This document shows, piece after piece, positions 1 through 8,273 of a stretch of DNA of 64,000 nt. Each line of letters opens with the position of its first letter. Positions within the stretch are counted from its first letter, which is position 1. The notes under the pieces were generated by a model. It searched no databases. It was not told the DNA's origin and saw only the letters and a program-made list of their open reading frames with translations. This stretch comes from Paenibacillus mellifer (GTDB lineage: Bacteria; Bacillota; Bacilli; Paenibacillales; Paenibacillaceae): assembly GCF_023195895.1 (NCBI RefSeq), contig NZ_JALPRK010000003.1, positions 62,001-126,000 of the forward strand, written 5' to 3'. The translations under genes and the position numbers were made by a program.

Positions 1-308
1 GCGTGACCGTCAAAGAGCTGGGCGCCATGCTGTACCTCGATTCCGGCACGTTAACTCCGCTGCTTAAGAAGCTGGAGCAGATGAACCTGGTCACCCGGAC
101 GCGAGACAAAGCGGACGAGCGCAGCGTCATCATTGAGCTGACCCACGAAGGCAAAGCCTTGAAGGACAAAGCCTGCACCGTACCGATGCGGCTGTTTGCC
201 GGAACCGGTGCCGGGATAGAGGATATCTTGGCCATGCATCAGCAGATTAACGAATTTATGCACAAAATCGGCGGCGGCAGCTCTACCCAACCTGAACAGG
301 CTGAATAA
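1..308 (+). CDS. MarR/OhrR-family transcriptional regulator, C-terminal part (5' end outside window)
   Basis: The reading frame is open from the window edge to the stop at 308 and encodes the C-terminal ~100 residues of a MarR-type winged-helix repressor. The recognition-helix and wing region reads YLDSGTLTPLLKKLE followed by a DERSV-type wing, a combination typical of the OhrR organic-peroxide sensors. The reactive N-terminal cysteine that would prove an OhrR assignment lies upstream of the window. The GTG at position 3 falls inside the domain, so it is not the true start. A small gene follows 62 bp downstream on the same strand. Family is secure; the peroxide-sensing role is inferred. Confidence 0.85.
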   Translation, partial: VTVKELGAMLYLDSGTLTPLLKKLEQMNLVTRTRDKADERSVIIELTHEGKALKDKACTVPMRLFAGTGAGIEDILAMHQQINEFMHKIGGGSSTQPEQAE

Positions 309-370
309 CCCCTCCCTAAATCCTCCATAATAGGGGAGAAGCACCGAGTAATCGATGGAGGAGAATCAGC

Positions 371-553
371 ATGCTGGATAATCTCGAGAGCAACTATAAC
401 TGCGCCAACGCAGGTGAGGATCTGCACCAATTGAAGCAAGAATTAGCCTCGATGCGGGGGATGGGCCAGTCCGATCCAGAGACGCAGGAGCAAATCAACC
501 GGCTTGAGAACCAAATCGCGTTTATCATGAACAAATGTGACATTAACCATTAA
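371..553 (+). CDS. Small conserved coiled-coil protein (possibly DUF2524-like)
   Basis: A 60-residue soluble protein with an ATG start preceded by GGAGGAGAATCAGC. The sequence is strongly helical with heptad-like spacing (LHQLKQELASMRG, then QEQINRLENQIAFI) and two cysteines, so a short coiled coil is likely. It resembles the small DUF2524/YtzC-type proteins of Bacillales, but I cannot confirm the family and assign no function. An intrinsic terminator lies directly behind it, consistent with a short transcript from its own promoter or from the MarR-type gene upstream. Confidence 0.7.
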   Translation: MLDNLESNYNCANAGEDLHQLKQELASMRGMGQSDPETQEQINRLENQIAFIMNKCDINH

Positions 554-561
554 GACCGAAA

Positions 562-612
562 GGCACCCGTTGATGCCGCTCAACCCGAGCGCAGGAAGCG
601 GGTGCTTTTTTT
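562..612 (+). terminator. Rho-independent terminator after the small protein
   Basis: Stem GCACCCG (563-569) pairs with CGGGTGC (599-605) and is followed by seven T residues. It ends the transcript of the small upstream gene. Confidence 0.85.
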
Positions 613-698
613 GTCCGGAGGATAGATAGGCGAACGAAAGTGTGTTACGATTTGGCTGTTCGGCTCTTAATCACTTTAGGACATCAGGAGGATTTACC

Positions 699-1985
699 TT
701 GAAATCGCCATCTCAATCGGGAGCGGAGACGACGGAAGTCCGCGCCGCCCATTCCACTTTTACCAAACGAAATTATGTCTTCCAATTGTTAACCGTCTTT
801 ATCGGTTTCTTTATCTTCGGCTTCTCGGAAAATATTAAAGGACCCGCCATCCCGCGCATCCAAACCGACTTTGGGATCGATGAGATGCAGATTGGCACGC
901 TCCTGTCGCTCAACTCGCTGGGCTACCTGTTGGCTTGTTCCTTTACGGCTTACCTGACTCGCAAATGGGGCGCCAAAACGGTGACGATGCTTGCCTTCGG
1001 CTCCATGGCCGCATCCGGGATCCTGATCTTCGCTTCGCGCAGCTTCCCGGCGTTGTCGGGTTCCTATTTCTTGATGTACATCGGCAACGGGATGCTGGAA
1101 ATCGCGCTGGCCATTCTGGCTGCCCGCATCTTCGTTGGCAACACCGGCACGATGATGAACCTCTCCCATTTCTTCTATGGGCTGAGTTCCACGGTGGCGC
1201 CGATGATCGCCTCAGGGCTCATGACCGTCTCGATCGGCGGACATGTGCTCGATTGGCGCGGCATGTATCTGATCATGTTGTCCCTCTCGGTTATCCCGAT
1301 GATCCCAACGCTGCTCAGCCGGTTTCCGGGCGAAGAAGAACACGGCGGCGAGCGGGTTCCGTTCACACAGCTCATGCGTGATCCGGCCATCTGGCTGATC
1401 GTCCTGGTGCTCTCGTTCGGTGTGGTATCCGAAATGGCCGTTGGCGGCTGGCTGGTCAACTTCCTGGAGAAGGCTTACCATTGGAACACCACCAACGCTT
1501 CCGGCATGTTGTCCGCCTTCTTCTTGTGCTTTACGTTCGCACGGCTGGCGCTGGGACCCATCACGGATAAAATTGGCTTCACGCTCTCGCTGATTCTGTT
1601 CTCCGCTTTCTCGGGGATTTGCACCTTGATCGCCATAGCGGTCGGCGAATCCGGGGCCTTTCTGTTCGCGGCGGCCGGCATCGGCATCGCCCCGATCTAC
1701 CCGACGGTCATGGCGCTGATCGCCAAGAAATACCGCTCCTCCAGCGATTCCGCCATCACCTTCATCGTCACGCTGATGGGAGTTGGCAGCGTCATCGGTA
1801 ACTATTTGATCGGTGCGATCACCGACGGAATCAAAGAGCTGGTGGCCGGCGGTGCCGACACCGGACTTGGCCTGCTGCGCGGCCTGCAAGCCGGTTACGC
1901 CTTCATTGGCGTGTGCGCCTTGTTATGCGCGGTGTGCAGCATCATTTTGTACGGCTATCTGCGCAAGCGCAACGAACTGTTGTAA
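699..1985 (+). CDS. MFS transporter (sugar/FucP-like group)
   Basis: A 428-residue major facilitator with about 12 hydrophobic segments. The cytoplasmic loop between the second and third segments carries a motif-A-like sequence (TRKWGAK), and a long hydrophilic linker (RFPGEEEHGGERV) separates the two six-helix halves. The start is TTG at 699: AGGAGG at 686-691 sits 7 bases upstream, whereas the frame's earlier ATG at 642 has no ribosome binding site. Substrate is not deducible; sugar or a small organic compound is the usual assignment for this group. It converges with the LacI-type gene downstream across a shared terminator. Confidence 0.88.
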   Translation: MKSPSQSGAETTEVRAAHSTFTKRNYVFQLLTVFIGFFIFGFSENIKGPAIPRIQTDFGIDEMQIGTLLSLNSLGYLLACSFTAYLTRKWGAKTVTMLAFGSMAASGILIFASRSFPALSGSYFLMYIGNGMLEIALAILAARIFVGNTGTMMNLSHFFYGLSSTVAPMIASGLMTVSIGGHVLDWRGMYLIMLSLSVIPMIPTLLSRFPGEEEHGGERVPFTQLMRDPAIWLIVLVLSFGVVSEMAVGGWLVNFLEKAYHWNTTNASGMLSAFFLCFTFARLALGPITDKIGFTLSLILFSAFSGICTLIAIAVGESGAFLFAAAGIGIAPIYPTVMALIAKKYRSSSDSAITFIVTLMGVGSVIGNYLIGAITDGIKELVAGGADTGLGLLRGLQAGYAFIGVCALLCAVCSIILYGYLRKRNELL

Positions 1986-2025
1986 GCCACACGGCCATAC
2001 ATCCCAACAATTCCATTCACACGCC

Positions 2026-2082
2026 AAAAACCCCCCATCTTCTGCCAAGCGATATCCGCCGGCAGAATACGGGGGTTTCTTT
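2026..2082. terminator. Bidirectional terminator between MFS and LacI-type genes
   Basis: AAAACCCCC at 2027-2035 pairs with GGGGGTTT at 2071-2078, with an inner TCTGCC/GGCAGA stem and T runs on both strands. It lies between convergent genes. Confidence 0.8.
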
Positions 2083-2092
2083 CATTGAGGAT

Positions 2093-3127
2093 TTATTCCT
2101 TGTATGGAATCGTCGAATCCCGGATCATTAATTCCCCGGGGAATATTTTATGAGCATGCGTCATCTTCTTGTTGATCAGGTCAAAGAGGATTCGAATCGT
2201 CTCCTCCGCGATCTCCTCCACGGGCTGCCGGATCGTCGTAATCGAAGGATGGTAATAAAACGTGATATCCAGTCCATCGAACCCGGCCACGGAATAATCG
2301 TCCGGCACGGACTTCCCGCTTTCGAAAATCGCCTTGCACGCCCCGACCGCCAAACTATCGGATACCGCAAACAACGCCGTGAACTCCTCCCCGGAAGCCA
2401 GCAGCTCCTGGGTTACCACATATCCGTTCTCCATGGAGTAGCTCTCAATCTGTTCCTTCATGCAGCATACCAGCTTCTCGTTTAGCGGAATCCCATGGTC
2501 TGCGAGCGCCTGCTTGTACCCTTCATATCTCAGCTTGCCGATGCTGACATCGGACATGGGAGCGGTGAGGATGGCGATTTTCTGATGCCCCAGCCGGCAC
2601 AAATAATCCACCATCTTATAACTTTCTTTAAAGTCGTCGACGGATACGGAAGAATACTCTTGCGGATCAAATTCCGGCGTCATGCCAATCGTGCTGAGTA
2701 CATAGGGTACCGTCAGCTGCTCCAGCTTTTCTTTGACATGGGAGAAATACCCGCCCAGGAACACGATCCCCTTCAGCCGCTTCTCCTTCTCCAGTTCGAT
2801 CGCCACTTCAATCTCATCTTGATTTTCGTCCACCCGCTGTAGAATAAACGAATATTTCTTCCGTTGAATCTCCTTCTCGAACACCTGAATCATGCGATTG
2901 AAAAAAGGATTGGTGATCCCCTTGATCAGGACGGCAATCGTCTTGGAGGCGGAACGCTTCAAATTTCGGGCGCTATTGTTTGGAACAAAATGGTTCTCCT
3001 TGATAACCTTCATAATCATGGCCTTCGTCTCTTCGCTGATGTCCGGATGATTATTGATGGCCCGGGAGACCGTCGTAACGCCAACCCCGCAAATTTTTGC
3101 AATATCGATAATCGTCATTGAAGCCAT
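2093..3127 (-). CDS. LacI-family transcriptional regulator
   Basis: A 344-residue LacI/GalR repressor. Residues 4-30 form the helix-turn-helix (TIIDIAKICGVGVTTVSRA), followed by the hinge helix and a periplasmic-binding-protein-like sugar domain (KTIAVLIKGITNPFFNRM onward). ATG at 3127 is chosen because the HTH begins at the fourth residue and AAGGGA lies about 9 bases upstream; the open frame extends 28 codons further without a binding site. It is encoded just downstream of a three-gene sugar ABC importer, so it most likely represses that operon and releases it on binding the transported sugar. The ligand is unknown. Confidence 0.9.
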   Translation of the reverse strand: MASMTIIDIAKICGVGVTTVSRAINNHPDISEETKAMIMKVIKENHFVPNNSARNLKRSASKTIAVLIKGITNPFFNRMIQVFEKEIQRKKYSFILQRVDENQDEIEVAIELEKEKRLKGIVFLGGYFSHVKEKLEQLTVPYVLSTIGMTPEFDPQEYSSVSVDDFKESYKMVDYLCRLGHQKIAILTAPMSDVSIGKLRYEGYKQALADHGIPLNEKLVCCMKEQIESYSMENGYVVTQELLASGEEFTALFAVSDSLAVGACKAIFESGKSVPDDYSVAGFDGLDITFYYHPSITTIRQPVEEIAEETIRILFDLINKKMTHAHKIFPGELMIRDSTIPYKE

Positions 3128-3210
3128 ATCCGATCGTCCCTTACCTGATAATTTCCGTCTATCTGTTACAGAATATACCATACCCTTCCTATAAAACAAG
3201 GACAAATGCA

Positions 3211-3259
3211 CAAAAGCAGGAGTCCCGGCCAGGACTTCACGACCCCCGGGATATCCTGC
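3211..3259 (-). terminator. Terminator of the sugar ABC operon
   Basis: On the minus strand GCAGGATATCCCGG pairs with CCGGGACTCCTGC, a long stem with small internal bulges, followed by TTTTGTGCATTT. It separates the last permease gene from the LacI-type gene, which therefore probably has its own promoter. Confidence 0.7.
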
Positions 3260-3298
3260 ATTTGAGCAAGCCGGCCCCTGGCCGTTCGGTCGGGCGGA

Positions 3299-4132
3299 TT
3301 ATCCCTTTACCGCGCCGGCAACGACGCCTTCGATGATATATTTTTGACAGAGCAGATAGAATACGACAATGGGCAAAATCGCCAACACGAGCATCGCCAT
3401 CATCGCCCCCATGTCGATCGAACCATACCCGCCCTTCAGGTACTGAATCGCGATGGGAATCGTCCGGTACTCGGTTCCGATGACCAACATCGGCAGGAGA
3501 TAGTCGTTCCAGATCCACATGACGTTCAGGATGGCGACGGTAATCGCAATCGGCTTCAGAATCGGTAAAACGATATGAAAAAACGATTGGACCGGATTAC
3601 AGCCGTCAATCAGATCGGCTTCCTCGATCTCCAGCGGAATTGATTTCACGAATCCGCTGAACAGGAACACCGATAACCCCGCGCCAAAACCGAGATAAAT
3701 CACGATAATCCCCAGCGGATTGTCCAGATGGAGCATATTCGCCGTTTTGGTCATCGTAAACATCACCATTTGAAACGGCACGATCATCGAGAAGACGAAG
3801 ATGTAGTAGAGCAGCTTCGTGAATCTCGTCTTAACTCTCGTGATGTACCAGGCGGTCATCGCCGTTAGCAAGACGATCACAGCTACCGAACCGACCGTAA
3901 TGAACATTGACATCCCGAAGGCATTAAAGAATCCGGTCTTGGCAACGCCCTCGGTGTAGTTCTTAAAATGGACAAACGTCTGGGCGTCGGGAAACTTAAA
4001 CGGTGTATCGCTGATGAAGAATTTCCCCTTAAAGGAGTTCATCAGCACGATCAGAATCGGAGACAGGAACAGGATGGCGAGAACGAGCAGAACGCCAAAA
4101 GTAATTGTCCCGCGGTTGCGTGTTTTCTGCAT
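3299..4132 (-). CDS. Carbohydrate ABC transporter permease, MalG type
   Basis: A 277-residue inner-membrane permease of the CUT1 (MalG/AraQ/LacG) class with six predicted membrane helices. The cytoplasmic EAA loop that contacts the ATPase is clear (EIEEADLIDGCNPVQSFFHIVLP, about residues 168-190). Its ATG overlaps the stop region of the upstream permease at 4132, indicating translational coupling. No ATP-binding gene is present in this operon, so a shared MsmK/MalK-type ATPase encoded elsewhere is expected, as is common in Firmicutes. Confidence 0.95.
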   Translation of the reverse strand: MQKTRNRGTITFGVLLVLAILFLSPILIVLMNSFKGKFFISDTPFKFPDAQTFVHFKNYTEGVAKTGFFNAFGMSMFITVGSVAVIVLLTAMTAWYITRVKTRFTKLLYYIFVFSMIVPFQMVMFTMTKTANMLHLDNPLGIIVIYLGFGAGLSVFLFSGFVKSIPLEIEEADLIDGCNPVQSFFHIVLPILKPIAITVAILNVMWIWNDYLLPMLVIGTEYRTIPIAIQYLKGGYGSIDMGAMMAMLVLAILPIVVFYLLCQKYIIEGVVAGAVKG

Positions 4133-4974
4133 CAGTTCTCCACCTCCTTACTTCTCGTAGCTCTCAATTGAATTAAAGCGATCAATGCGACTAGGACAAA
4201 GAAGACCACCGCTTTGGCCTGGCCAACACCCTCCCAGCCGCCGTTCCCGTAGAACGTATTGTAAATATCGAGCGCCAGCATCGCCGTTTGCTTCGAAGGC
4301 GCCCCGGCGGTCAAAGCCAAGTTCTGGTCAAACAGCTTAAACGAATTCGACAGCGACAAGAACAAGCAGATGGTGATGGAGGGCATCACCAGCGGAATCG
4401 TCACATTCCGTAATATACCGTAACGGGTGCAGCCGTCAATCTGAGCCGCTTCGACAACTTCCCTCGAGATGTTCTGAATCCCGGCGATGTAAATGATCAT
4501 CATATACCCGATTAATTGCCAATTCATGAGAACAACCAAGCCCCAGAAGCCGTAATTGGCACTGGACGTCAACGTGACTTCAAACTTGTACAGGATCCCG
4601 TTGAGGATCAACTGCCAGATATAACCGAGCACGATCCCGCCGATCAGGTTCGGCATAAAGAACACGGTGCGGAACAGATTCGTTCCTCGAACCCCCCGGG
4701 TCAGCAATAAGGCCAGGAGGAAAGCAAATACGTTAACCGTTATCACTGCAACGACGGTAAAGCGGACCGTAAACCAAAGCGCATTCAGGAAATCCGGATT
4801 GGAAAAGGCTTTAGCATAATTGCTAAGTCCTGCCCACTTCGCATCGGTTACGGTCGTAAACTCCGTGAAGGACAGGTAGATTCCCATGAAAAACGGAATA
4901 ATGAACATCACGGTAAACGCCAGCAATGTTGGAAATGCAAAAAGGGCGAAGTATCTTTTGATCGATTTTTGCAT
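4132..4974 (-). CDS. Carbohydrate ABC transporter permease, MalF type
   Basis: A 280-residue CUT1 permease (MalF/UgpA class) with six membrane segments and an EAA loop (REVVEAAQIDGCTRYGILRNVTIP). It pairs with the MalG-type permease immediately downstream and with the binding protein upstream; together they form the membrane channel of a sugar importer. A GC-rich hairpin lies in the 138-bp gap between the binding-protein gene and this one. Confidence 0.95.
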   Translation of the reverse strand: MQKSIKRYFALFAFPTLLAFTVMFIIPFFMGIYLSFTEFTTVTDAKWAGLSNYAKAFSNPDFLNALWFTVRFTVVAVITVNVFAFLLALLLTRGVRGTNLFRTVFFMPNLIGGIVLGYIWQLILNGILYKFEVTLTSSANYGFWGLVVLMNWQLIGYMMIIYIAGIQNISREVVEAAQIDGCTRYGILRNVTIPLVMPSITICLFLSLSNSFKLFDQNLALTAGAPSKQTAMLALDIYNTFYGNGGWEGVGQAKAVVFFVLVALIALIQLRATRSKEVEN

Positions 4975-5044
4975 AGGATTGTCTCCTTACCCGGGAAAAA
5001 GAGTGAGCGGGAGAGGTTCTCGCCAAGCTCCCAAAATAAATGAA

Positions 5045-5074
5045 CGACGGCGCACCCGGTCGGAGGCGCCGCCG
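5045..5074 (-). promoter_or_regulatory. Hairpin between binding-protein and permease genes (possible attenuator or mRNA stabiliser)
   Basis: On the minus strand CGGCGGCGC pairs with GCGCCGTCG (nine pairs with one G-U), loop of about 12 bases, followed by a T-rich but interrupted stretch (TTCATTTATTTT). Such hairpins downstream of binding-protein genes usually leave the binding protein in excess over the permeases. Function is inferred from position. Confidence 0.5.
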
Positions 5075-5112
5075 CCTTTGTCTCTTGTTATGAGGTTCTG
5101 CGAACCGGTTCC

Positions 5113-6531
5113 TTACTTGGCTCTTTCCGTCTTCCAGGAATCCTTAGCGACTTTTACAACATCATCCCATGCGAGGTTGCCTTGTGCATATTGCAGCAGG
5201 GCGTCGCCGAAGACGTTCTTAAACTCTTCGCTTGGGAATGCGGCAAACGTCCAAGGTACCGAGGTGATGCCTTCTTTCCCCATCCAATCGGATACTTCCT
5301 TGGCAAGTGGATCGGAAGGCTTCTCGTTCTCGCCAAAGGTGTTGAACGGTGCGATAAACCCAAGTTCGTTCGTTACGTAAGCCTTACCTTTATCGCTGGA
5401 GAACAGCCACTCCAGGAAGGCGATCGAAGCTTGTTGTTTCTCAGGCGACACTTGGCTGTTGATCGCGAAGTAGTTCTCCGTGCCGATCGCCAAGCCTTGG
5501 CTTTCTTCGCCTGCCACTCCGGTATAAATCGGCAGGAACTTGATGTCTTCGGCTTTCACAACGTTGCCGTCAACTTCGTTAATCTGCGACCAAGCCCAGT
5601 TGCCGTTTTGAACCATAGCGGCTTGCCCCAAAGCGAATTCGGCCATCGAGTCGGCAACCGCCTTGCTGCCCAGCAGCGTTGGCTTCGTTACGGAATTGTT
5701 CAAGTACAGATCAAAGATGTTCTTGAAATTGGCGTTGTACTTAAACTCGATTTCCTTCTTGGCCAAGCCCGACAACACCGTGTTGTCGAACGAAGTGTCA
5801 TCCTTGAATTCGTTATACAATGGATAGTTGGCCAAGTGCGTTTGCCATCTCCATTGTTCGCCGGAAGCCAGGGAGGTCGAAGCGAACACGCCCTTGATGC
5901 CCAGCGCGTCCTTCTTCGCCGTCATGTCTTCTACAACCGCTTTCAGAGTATCGAAGTTCTTAACGTCTGCCATTGAAGATACCGAAGCAGCTTTATCTGG
6001 CAGCGCAAAGTACTTCTCCATGACCGCATTATTGTAAATGATACCGTAGCCTTCAACGACGTAAGGGATTCCGTACACGCCGCCTTCACTCGATACCGCC
6101 AAGCTTTGGTCGGACAGATAGCCGTACAGCTTGGAGTCTTTCAAGTCCAACGTGTAATTCTTCCAGTTCTCATATCCAACAGGGCCGTTAATTTGGAAAA
6201 TCGTCGGAGCTTCAGACTTCGCAATCTCGGATTTCAACGTCGTTTCGTAAGTACCGGCTGCAGCCGTAACAACCTTCACCTTCACACCGGTTTCCGCTTC
6301 GTAATCCTTTGCGATCTTGTCATAGATTTCAGCGATTTCCGGCTTGAAGTTCAAGAAGTAGATTTCTTCCGCCTTCGTCGCGGTTTTACCCGAGTTGGAT
6401 CCGGTATCCGCGTTTGCCTTTGCCCCTTCGTTAGTCCCTTGATCATTGCTGTTGCTGTTGCCGCAACCCACCGCGAGTCCAGCAACCAGGGTTAAAGCCA
6501 GTGCTAAACTCCATAGTTTTCTGACCTTCAT
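5113..6531 (-). CDS. Sugar ABC transporter substrate-binding lipoprotein
   Basis: A 472-residue family 1 extracellular solute-binding protein. It opens with a lipoprotein signal peptide (KVRKLWSLALALTLVAGL) whose lipobox AVGC puts the lipidated cysteine near residue 23, then a Ser/Asn/Gly linker and the bilobal binding domain. ATG at 6531 is preceded by AAGGGGGAAGG; the frame's earlier ATG at 6603 would add 24 residues ahead of the signal peptide. It is the first gene of the importer operon and would capture an oligosaccharide or sugar outside the membrane for the two downstream permeases. The actual sugar cannot be read from the sequence. Confidence 0.93.
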   Translation of the reverse strand: MKVRKLWSLALALTLVAGLAVGCGNSNSNDQGTNEGAKANADTGSNSGKTATKAEEIYFLNFKPEIAEIYDKIAKDYEAETGVKVKVVTAAAGTYETTLKSEIAKSEAPTIFQINGPVGYENWKNYTLDLKDSKLYGYLSDQSLAVSSEGGVYGIPYVVEGYGIIYNNAVMEKYFALPDKAASVSSMADVKNFDTLKAVVEDMTAKKDALGIKGVFASTSLASGEQWRWQTHLANYPLYNEFKDDTSFDNTVLSGLAKKEIEFKYNANFKNIFDLYLNNSVTKPTLLGSKAVADSMAEFALGQAAMVQNGNWAWSQINEVDGNVVKAEDIKFLPIYTGVAGEESQGLAIGTENYFAINSQVSPEKQQASIAFLEWLFSSDKGKAYVTNELGFIAPFNTFGENEKPSDPLAKEVSDWMGKEGITSVPWTFAAFPSEEFKNVFGDALLQYAQGNLAWDDVVKVAKDSWKTERAK

Positions 6532-6644
6532 TGTTCCTTCCCCCTTGAGAGAAATATCTAATTCCGCGAAATTGAATGCGCTTTCCAAAATTCCGGTTTT
6601 CACTCCGGTAACGATTCCGAAAATGGGATCGATAACGGATCGGC

Positions 6645-6680
6645 AACCTTTTCGGTAACCTTTTCGGTAACGTTTTCAAT
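6645..6680 (-). promoter_or_regulatory. Tandem 12-bp repeats upstream of the ABC operon, putative LacI-type operator
   Basis: On the plus strand AACCTTTTCGGT occurs twice back to back (6645-6656 and 6657-6668), followed by AACGTTTTCAAT (6669-6680). The last unit contains an AACGTT core like many LacI-family operators. The block is 114-150 bp upstream of the binding-protein start. Binding by the LacI-type regulator at 2093-3127 is an inference. Confidence 0.4.
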
Positions 6681-6726
6681 TTCAAGGTTATGGTAACATA
6701 TTCCTAAAGAAATCGGCAATCCCTTT

Positions 6727-6771
6727 TTAAAAATAAAAAATAGGCCCGCAGGAGCTGCTCCCGAAGGCCTG
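6727..6771 (-). terminator. Terminator of the K+ channel/GSP-like operon
   Basis: On the minus strand AGGCC...GGCCT encloses GGGAGC/AGCTCC, followed by ATTTTTTATTTTT. It lies directly after the potassium-channel gene. Confidence 0.85.
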
Positions 6772-6806
6772 TCACTTTATGTTGTCATGCGCGCTGTTTG
6801 TGCGGC

Positions 6807-7829
6807 TTATGACGATAAACCGGCAATTCGTCGATACGTGGCTTCATCGGCTACGACGTAAAGCCGCGCCTCCGCGGGAATCGGCTGGTCCAACTTGCGG
6901 TTAATGCCCAAATCACCGCGGTCTGCCAGCAAGGTTGCACCTTGCCGAAGCAGCGCTTCAAAGGCTTCTCCGTACGTATTCCACCCGTGCTGAACGGGGA
7001 TTTCGTAAATATCATCGCCGTATTGGCGGCTGAGCAGTTGGCGAATCACTTCGGAGTTGCCTTCCTGCAGCGCGGAACGGACCGCCAATCGCGAGATGGC
7101 ATCATGGGACAGGACAAATTCATTCACTTGAACGTGGCGGAAGTTCTGGATATGTTTTTCCTGCATGATTTCTACGGTTGTATGTACCTGTGGCGCCAAA
7201 CGTTCAATACTGGAGGCAATCAACAGCGATTTCCCATCGATCAGTGAATACTCCTCGATTCGCGCATCGGCAAAAATGATCGCGGCTTTCGCCTTGTCGA
7301 TGCCGGCTTTCAACAAAATCTCGTCCGAGGACGGATCCCCGCTGACGAAATGAACTTGATGCATATGCTCCAGCGGGTGCCGATCCGTCTCGTCGACGAT
7401 CACGATGTGGGCTTTGGGGAAATAACACAAAATTTCCTCCACCGCCGAGTTCGCTTTTTTGCTCCAATTGATCAGAATAATTTGGTCTTCGCCCCGATAA
7501 CTCAAAGCCCCTGCTCCTCTCTGCCGCTGAAGGCTCCCGATGGAATCGATGACTTTCCCGATCACCAAGCTCAGCAGCCCGATTCCGAAAATGTACAAAA
7601 ACATCGTAAACGCTTTGCCCGGCACGGTCTCGGCAAAATAATCGCCGTAGCCCACCGTGGCCATGGTGGTCATTACCCAATACAGCGCGTTAAACCAACT
7701 CCCGAAGGTCGCCGGCTCCAGCCCGTAAGCCACCGTTGCGCTTAGCGTAATAAAGATCAGGATAATCAGTCCGATTGATGTTTTGCGCAAACGCATCAAG
7801 CGCGTCGTTATTCTGAGCAAAAAGTGCAT
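6807..7829 (-). CDS. Two-TM potassium channel with cytoplasmic RCK/TrkA-N domain (YugO-like)
   Basis: A 340-residue K+ channel subunit. Residues ~18-36 form the first membrane helix, the pore loop carries the perfect selectivity filter TVGYGD (58-63), and a second helix follows (~75-95). From about residue 110 a Rossmann-type RCK/TrkA-N domain begins (QIILINWSKKANSAVEEI), with an atypical N-W-S in place of the usual G-x-G-x-x-G dinucleotide loop, followed by a TrkA-C-like C-terminus. AAAGGGG lies 7 bases before the ATG. It ends the operon containing DUF350, DUF4247 and the ATP-grasp gene, so gating may be tied to the product of those genes; that link is inferred from gene order. Confidence 0.9.
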   Translation of the reverse strand: MHFLLRITTRLMRLRKTSIGLIILIFITLSATVAYGLEPATFGSWFNALYWVMTTMATVGYGDYFAETVPGKAFTMFLYIFGIGLLSLVIGKVIDSIGSLQRQRGAGALSYRGEDQIILINWSKKANSAVEEILCYFPKAHIVIVDETDRHPLEHMHQVHFVSGDPSSDEILLKAGIDKAKAAIIFADARIEEYSLIDGKSLLIASSIERLAPQVHTTVEIMQEKHIQNFRHVQVNEFVLSHDAISRLAVRSALQEGNSEVIRQLLSRQYGDDIYEIPVQHGWNTYGEAFEALLRQGATLLADRGDLGINRKLDQPIPAEARLYVVADEATYRRIAGLSS

Positions 7830-7871
7830 GTGACTGCCCCTTTTTCAAAATTCATTGTGAATTACCTCTTA

Positions 7872-8273
7872 CTAGATGATTAGGCTGCTGACGGCGAATG
7901 CCATGCCAATAAACACTAAGCACAGCAAGGTGCCCACCGCGACATTCCCCTTCTTCAGTTGCTCGGAGATATTAAATCCCGGCGTCACCAATTCAAAGAT
8001 CCAGTAAGACGCCACGAGGCAAACATAACCAACGGCAAACCACAGAATCATATGCAAGATGGAGGTATTCGTGAAGGCGGACACCCCCAAAATGATAGCC
8101 GTGCCCAGGAATTTGCCGCCGAGCGCCAGGGCCACAGCGACATTTCCTTTCTTCAGCTCTTCCATGTCACGGTACGGGGTCATCCAATTGAAGACCACCA
8201 TCCCCAGCAGTTGCAGCAAAATCATTACGACAACACTAACCACAATATTCACTACGATCGTCACTTCGCCCAC
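7872..8273 (-). CDS. DUF350 family membrane protein (YjfL-like)
   Basis: A 133-residue protein with four hydrophobic segments arranged as two similar halves: the motif LKKGNVAVALALGG is repeated as LKKGNVAVGTLLC, as expected for the duplicated DUF350 (UPF0719/YjfL) unit. In E. coli the related yjfL sits beside yjfC, an ATP-grasp homologue of the gene at 8903-10105, so the association is conserved across phyla. The 5' end overlaps the DUF4247 gene by 13 bp. Two GTG starts are possible: 8273, or 8264, which has better spacing from GGGGGTGG. Molecular function is unknown. Confidence 0.88.
   Translation of the reverse strand: MGEVTIVVNIVVSVVVMILLQLLGMVVFNWMTPYRDMEELKKGNVAVALALGGKFLGTAIILGVSAFTNTSILHMILWFAVGYVCLVASYWIFELVTPGFNISEQLKKGNVAVGTLLCLVFIGMAFAVSSLII

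Noticed and set aside
1212..1889. 225-codon minus-strand frame opposite the MFS gene
   Set aside because: Gln/Arg/His-rich composition typical of antisense frames, no ribosome binding site.
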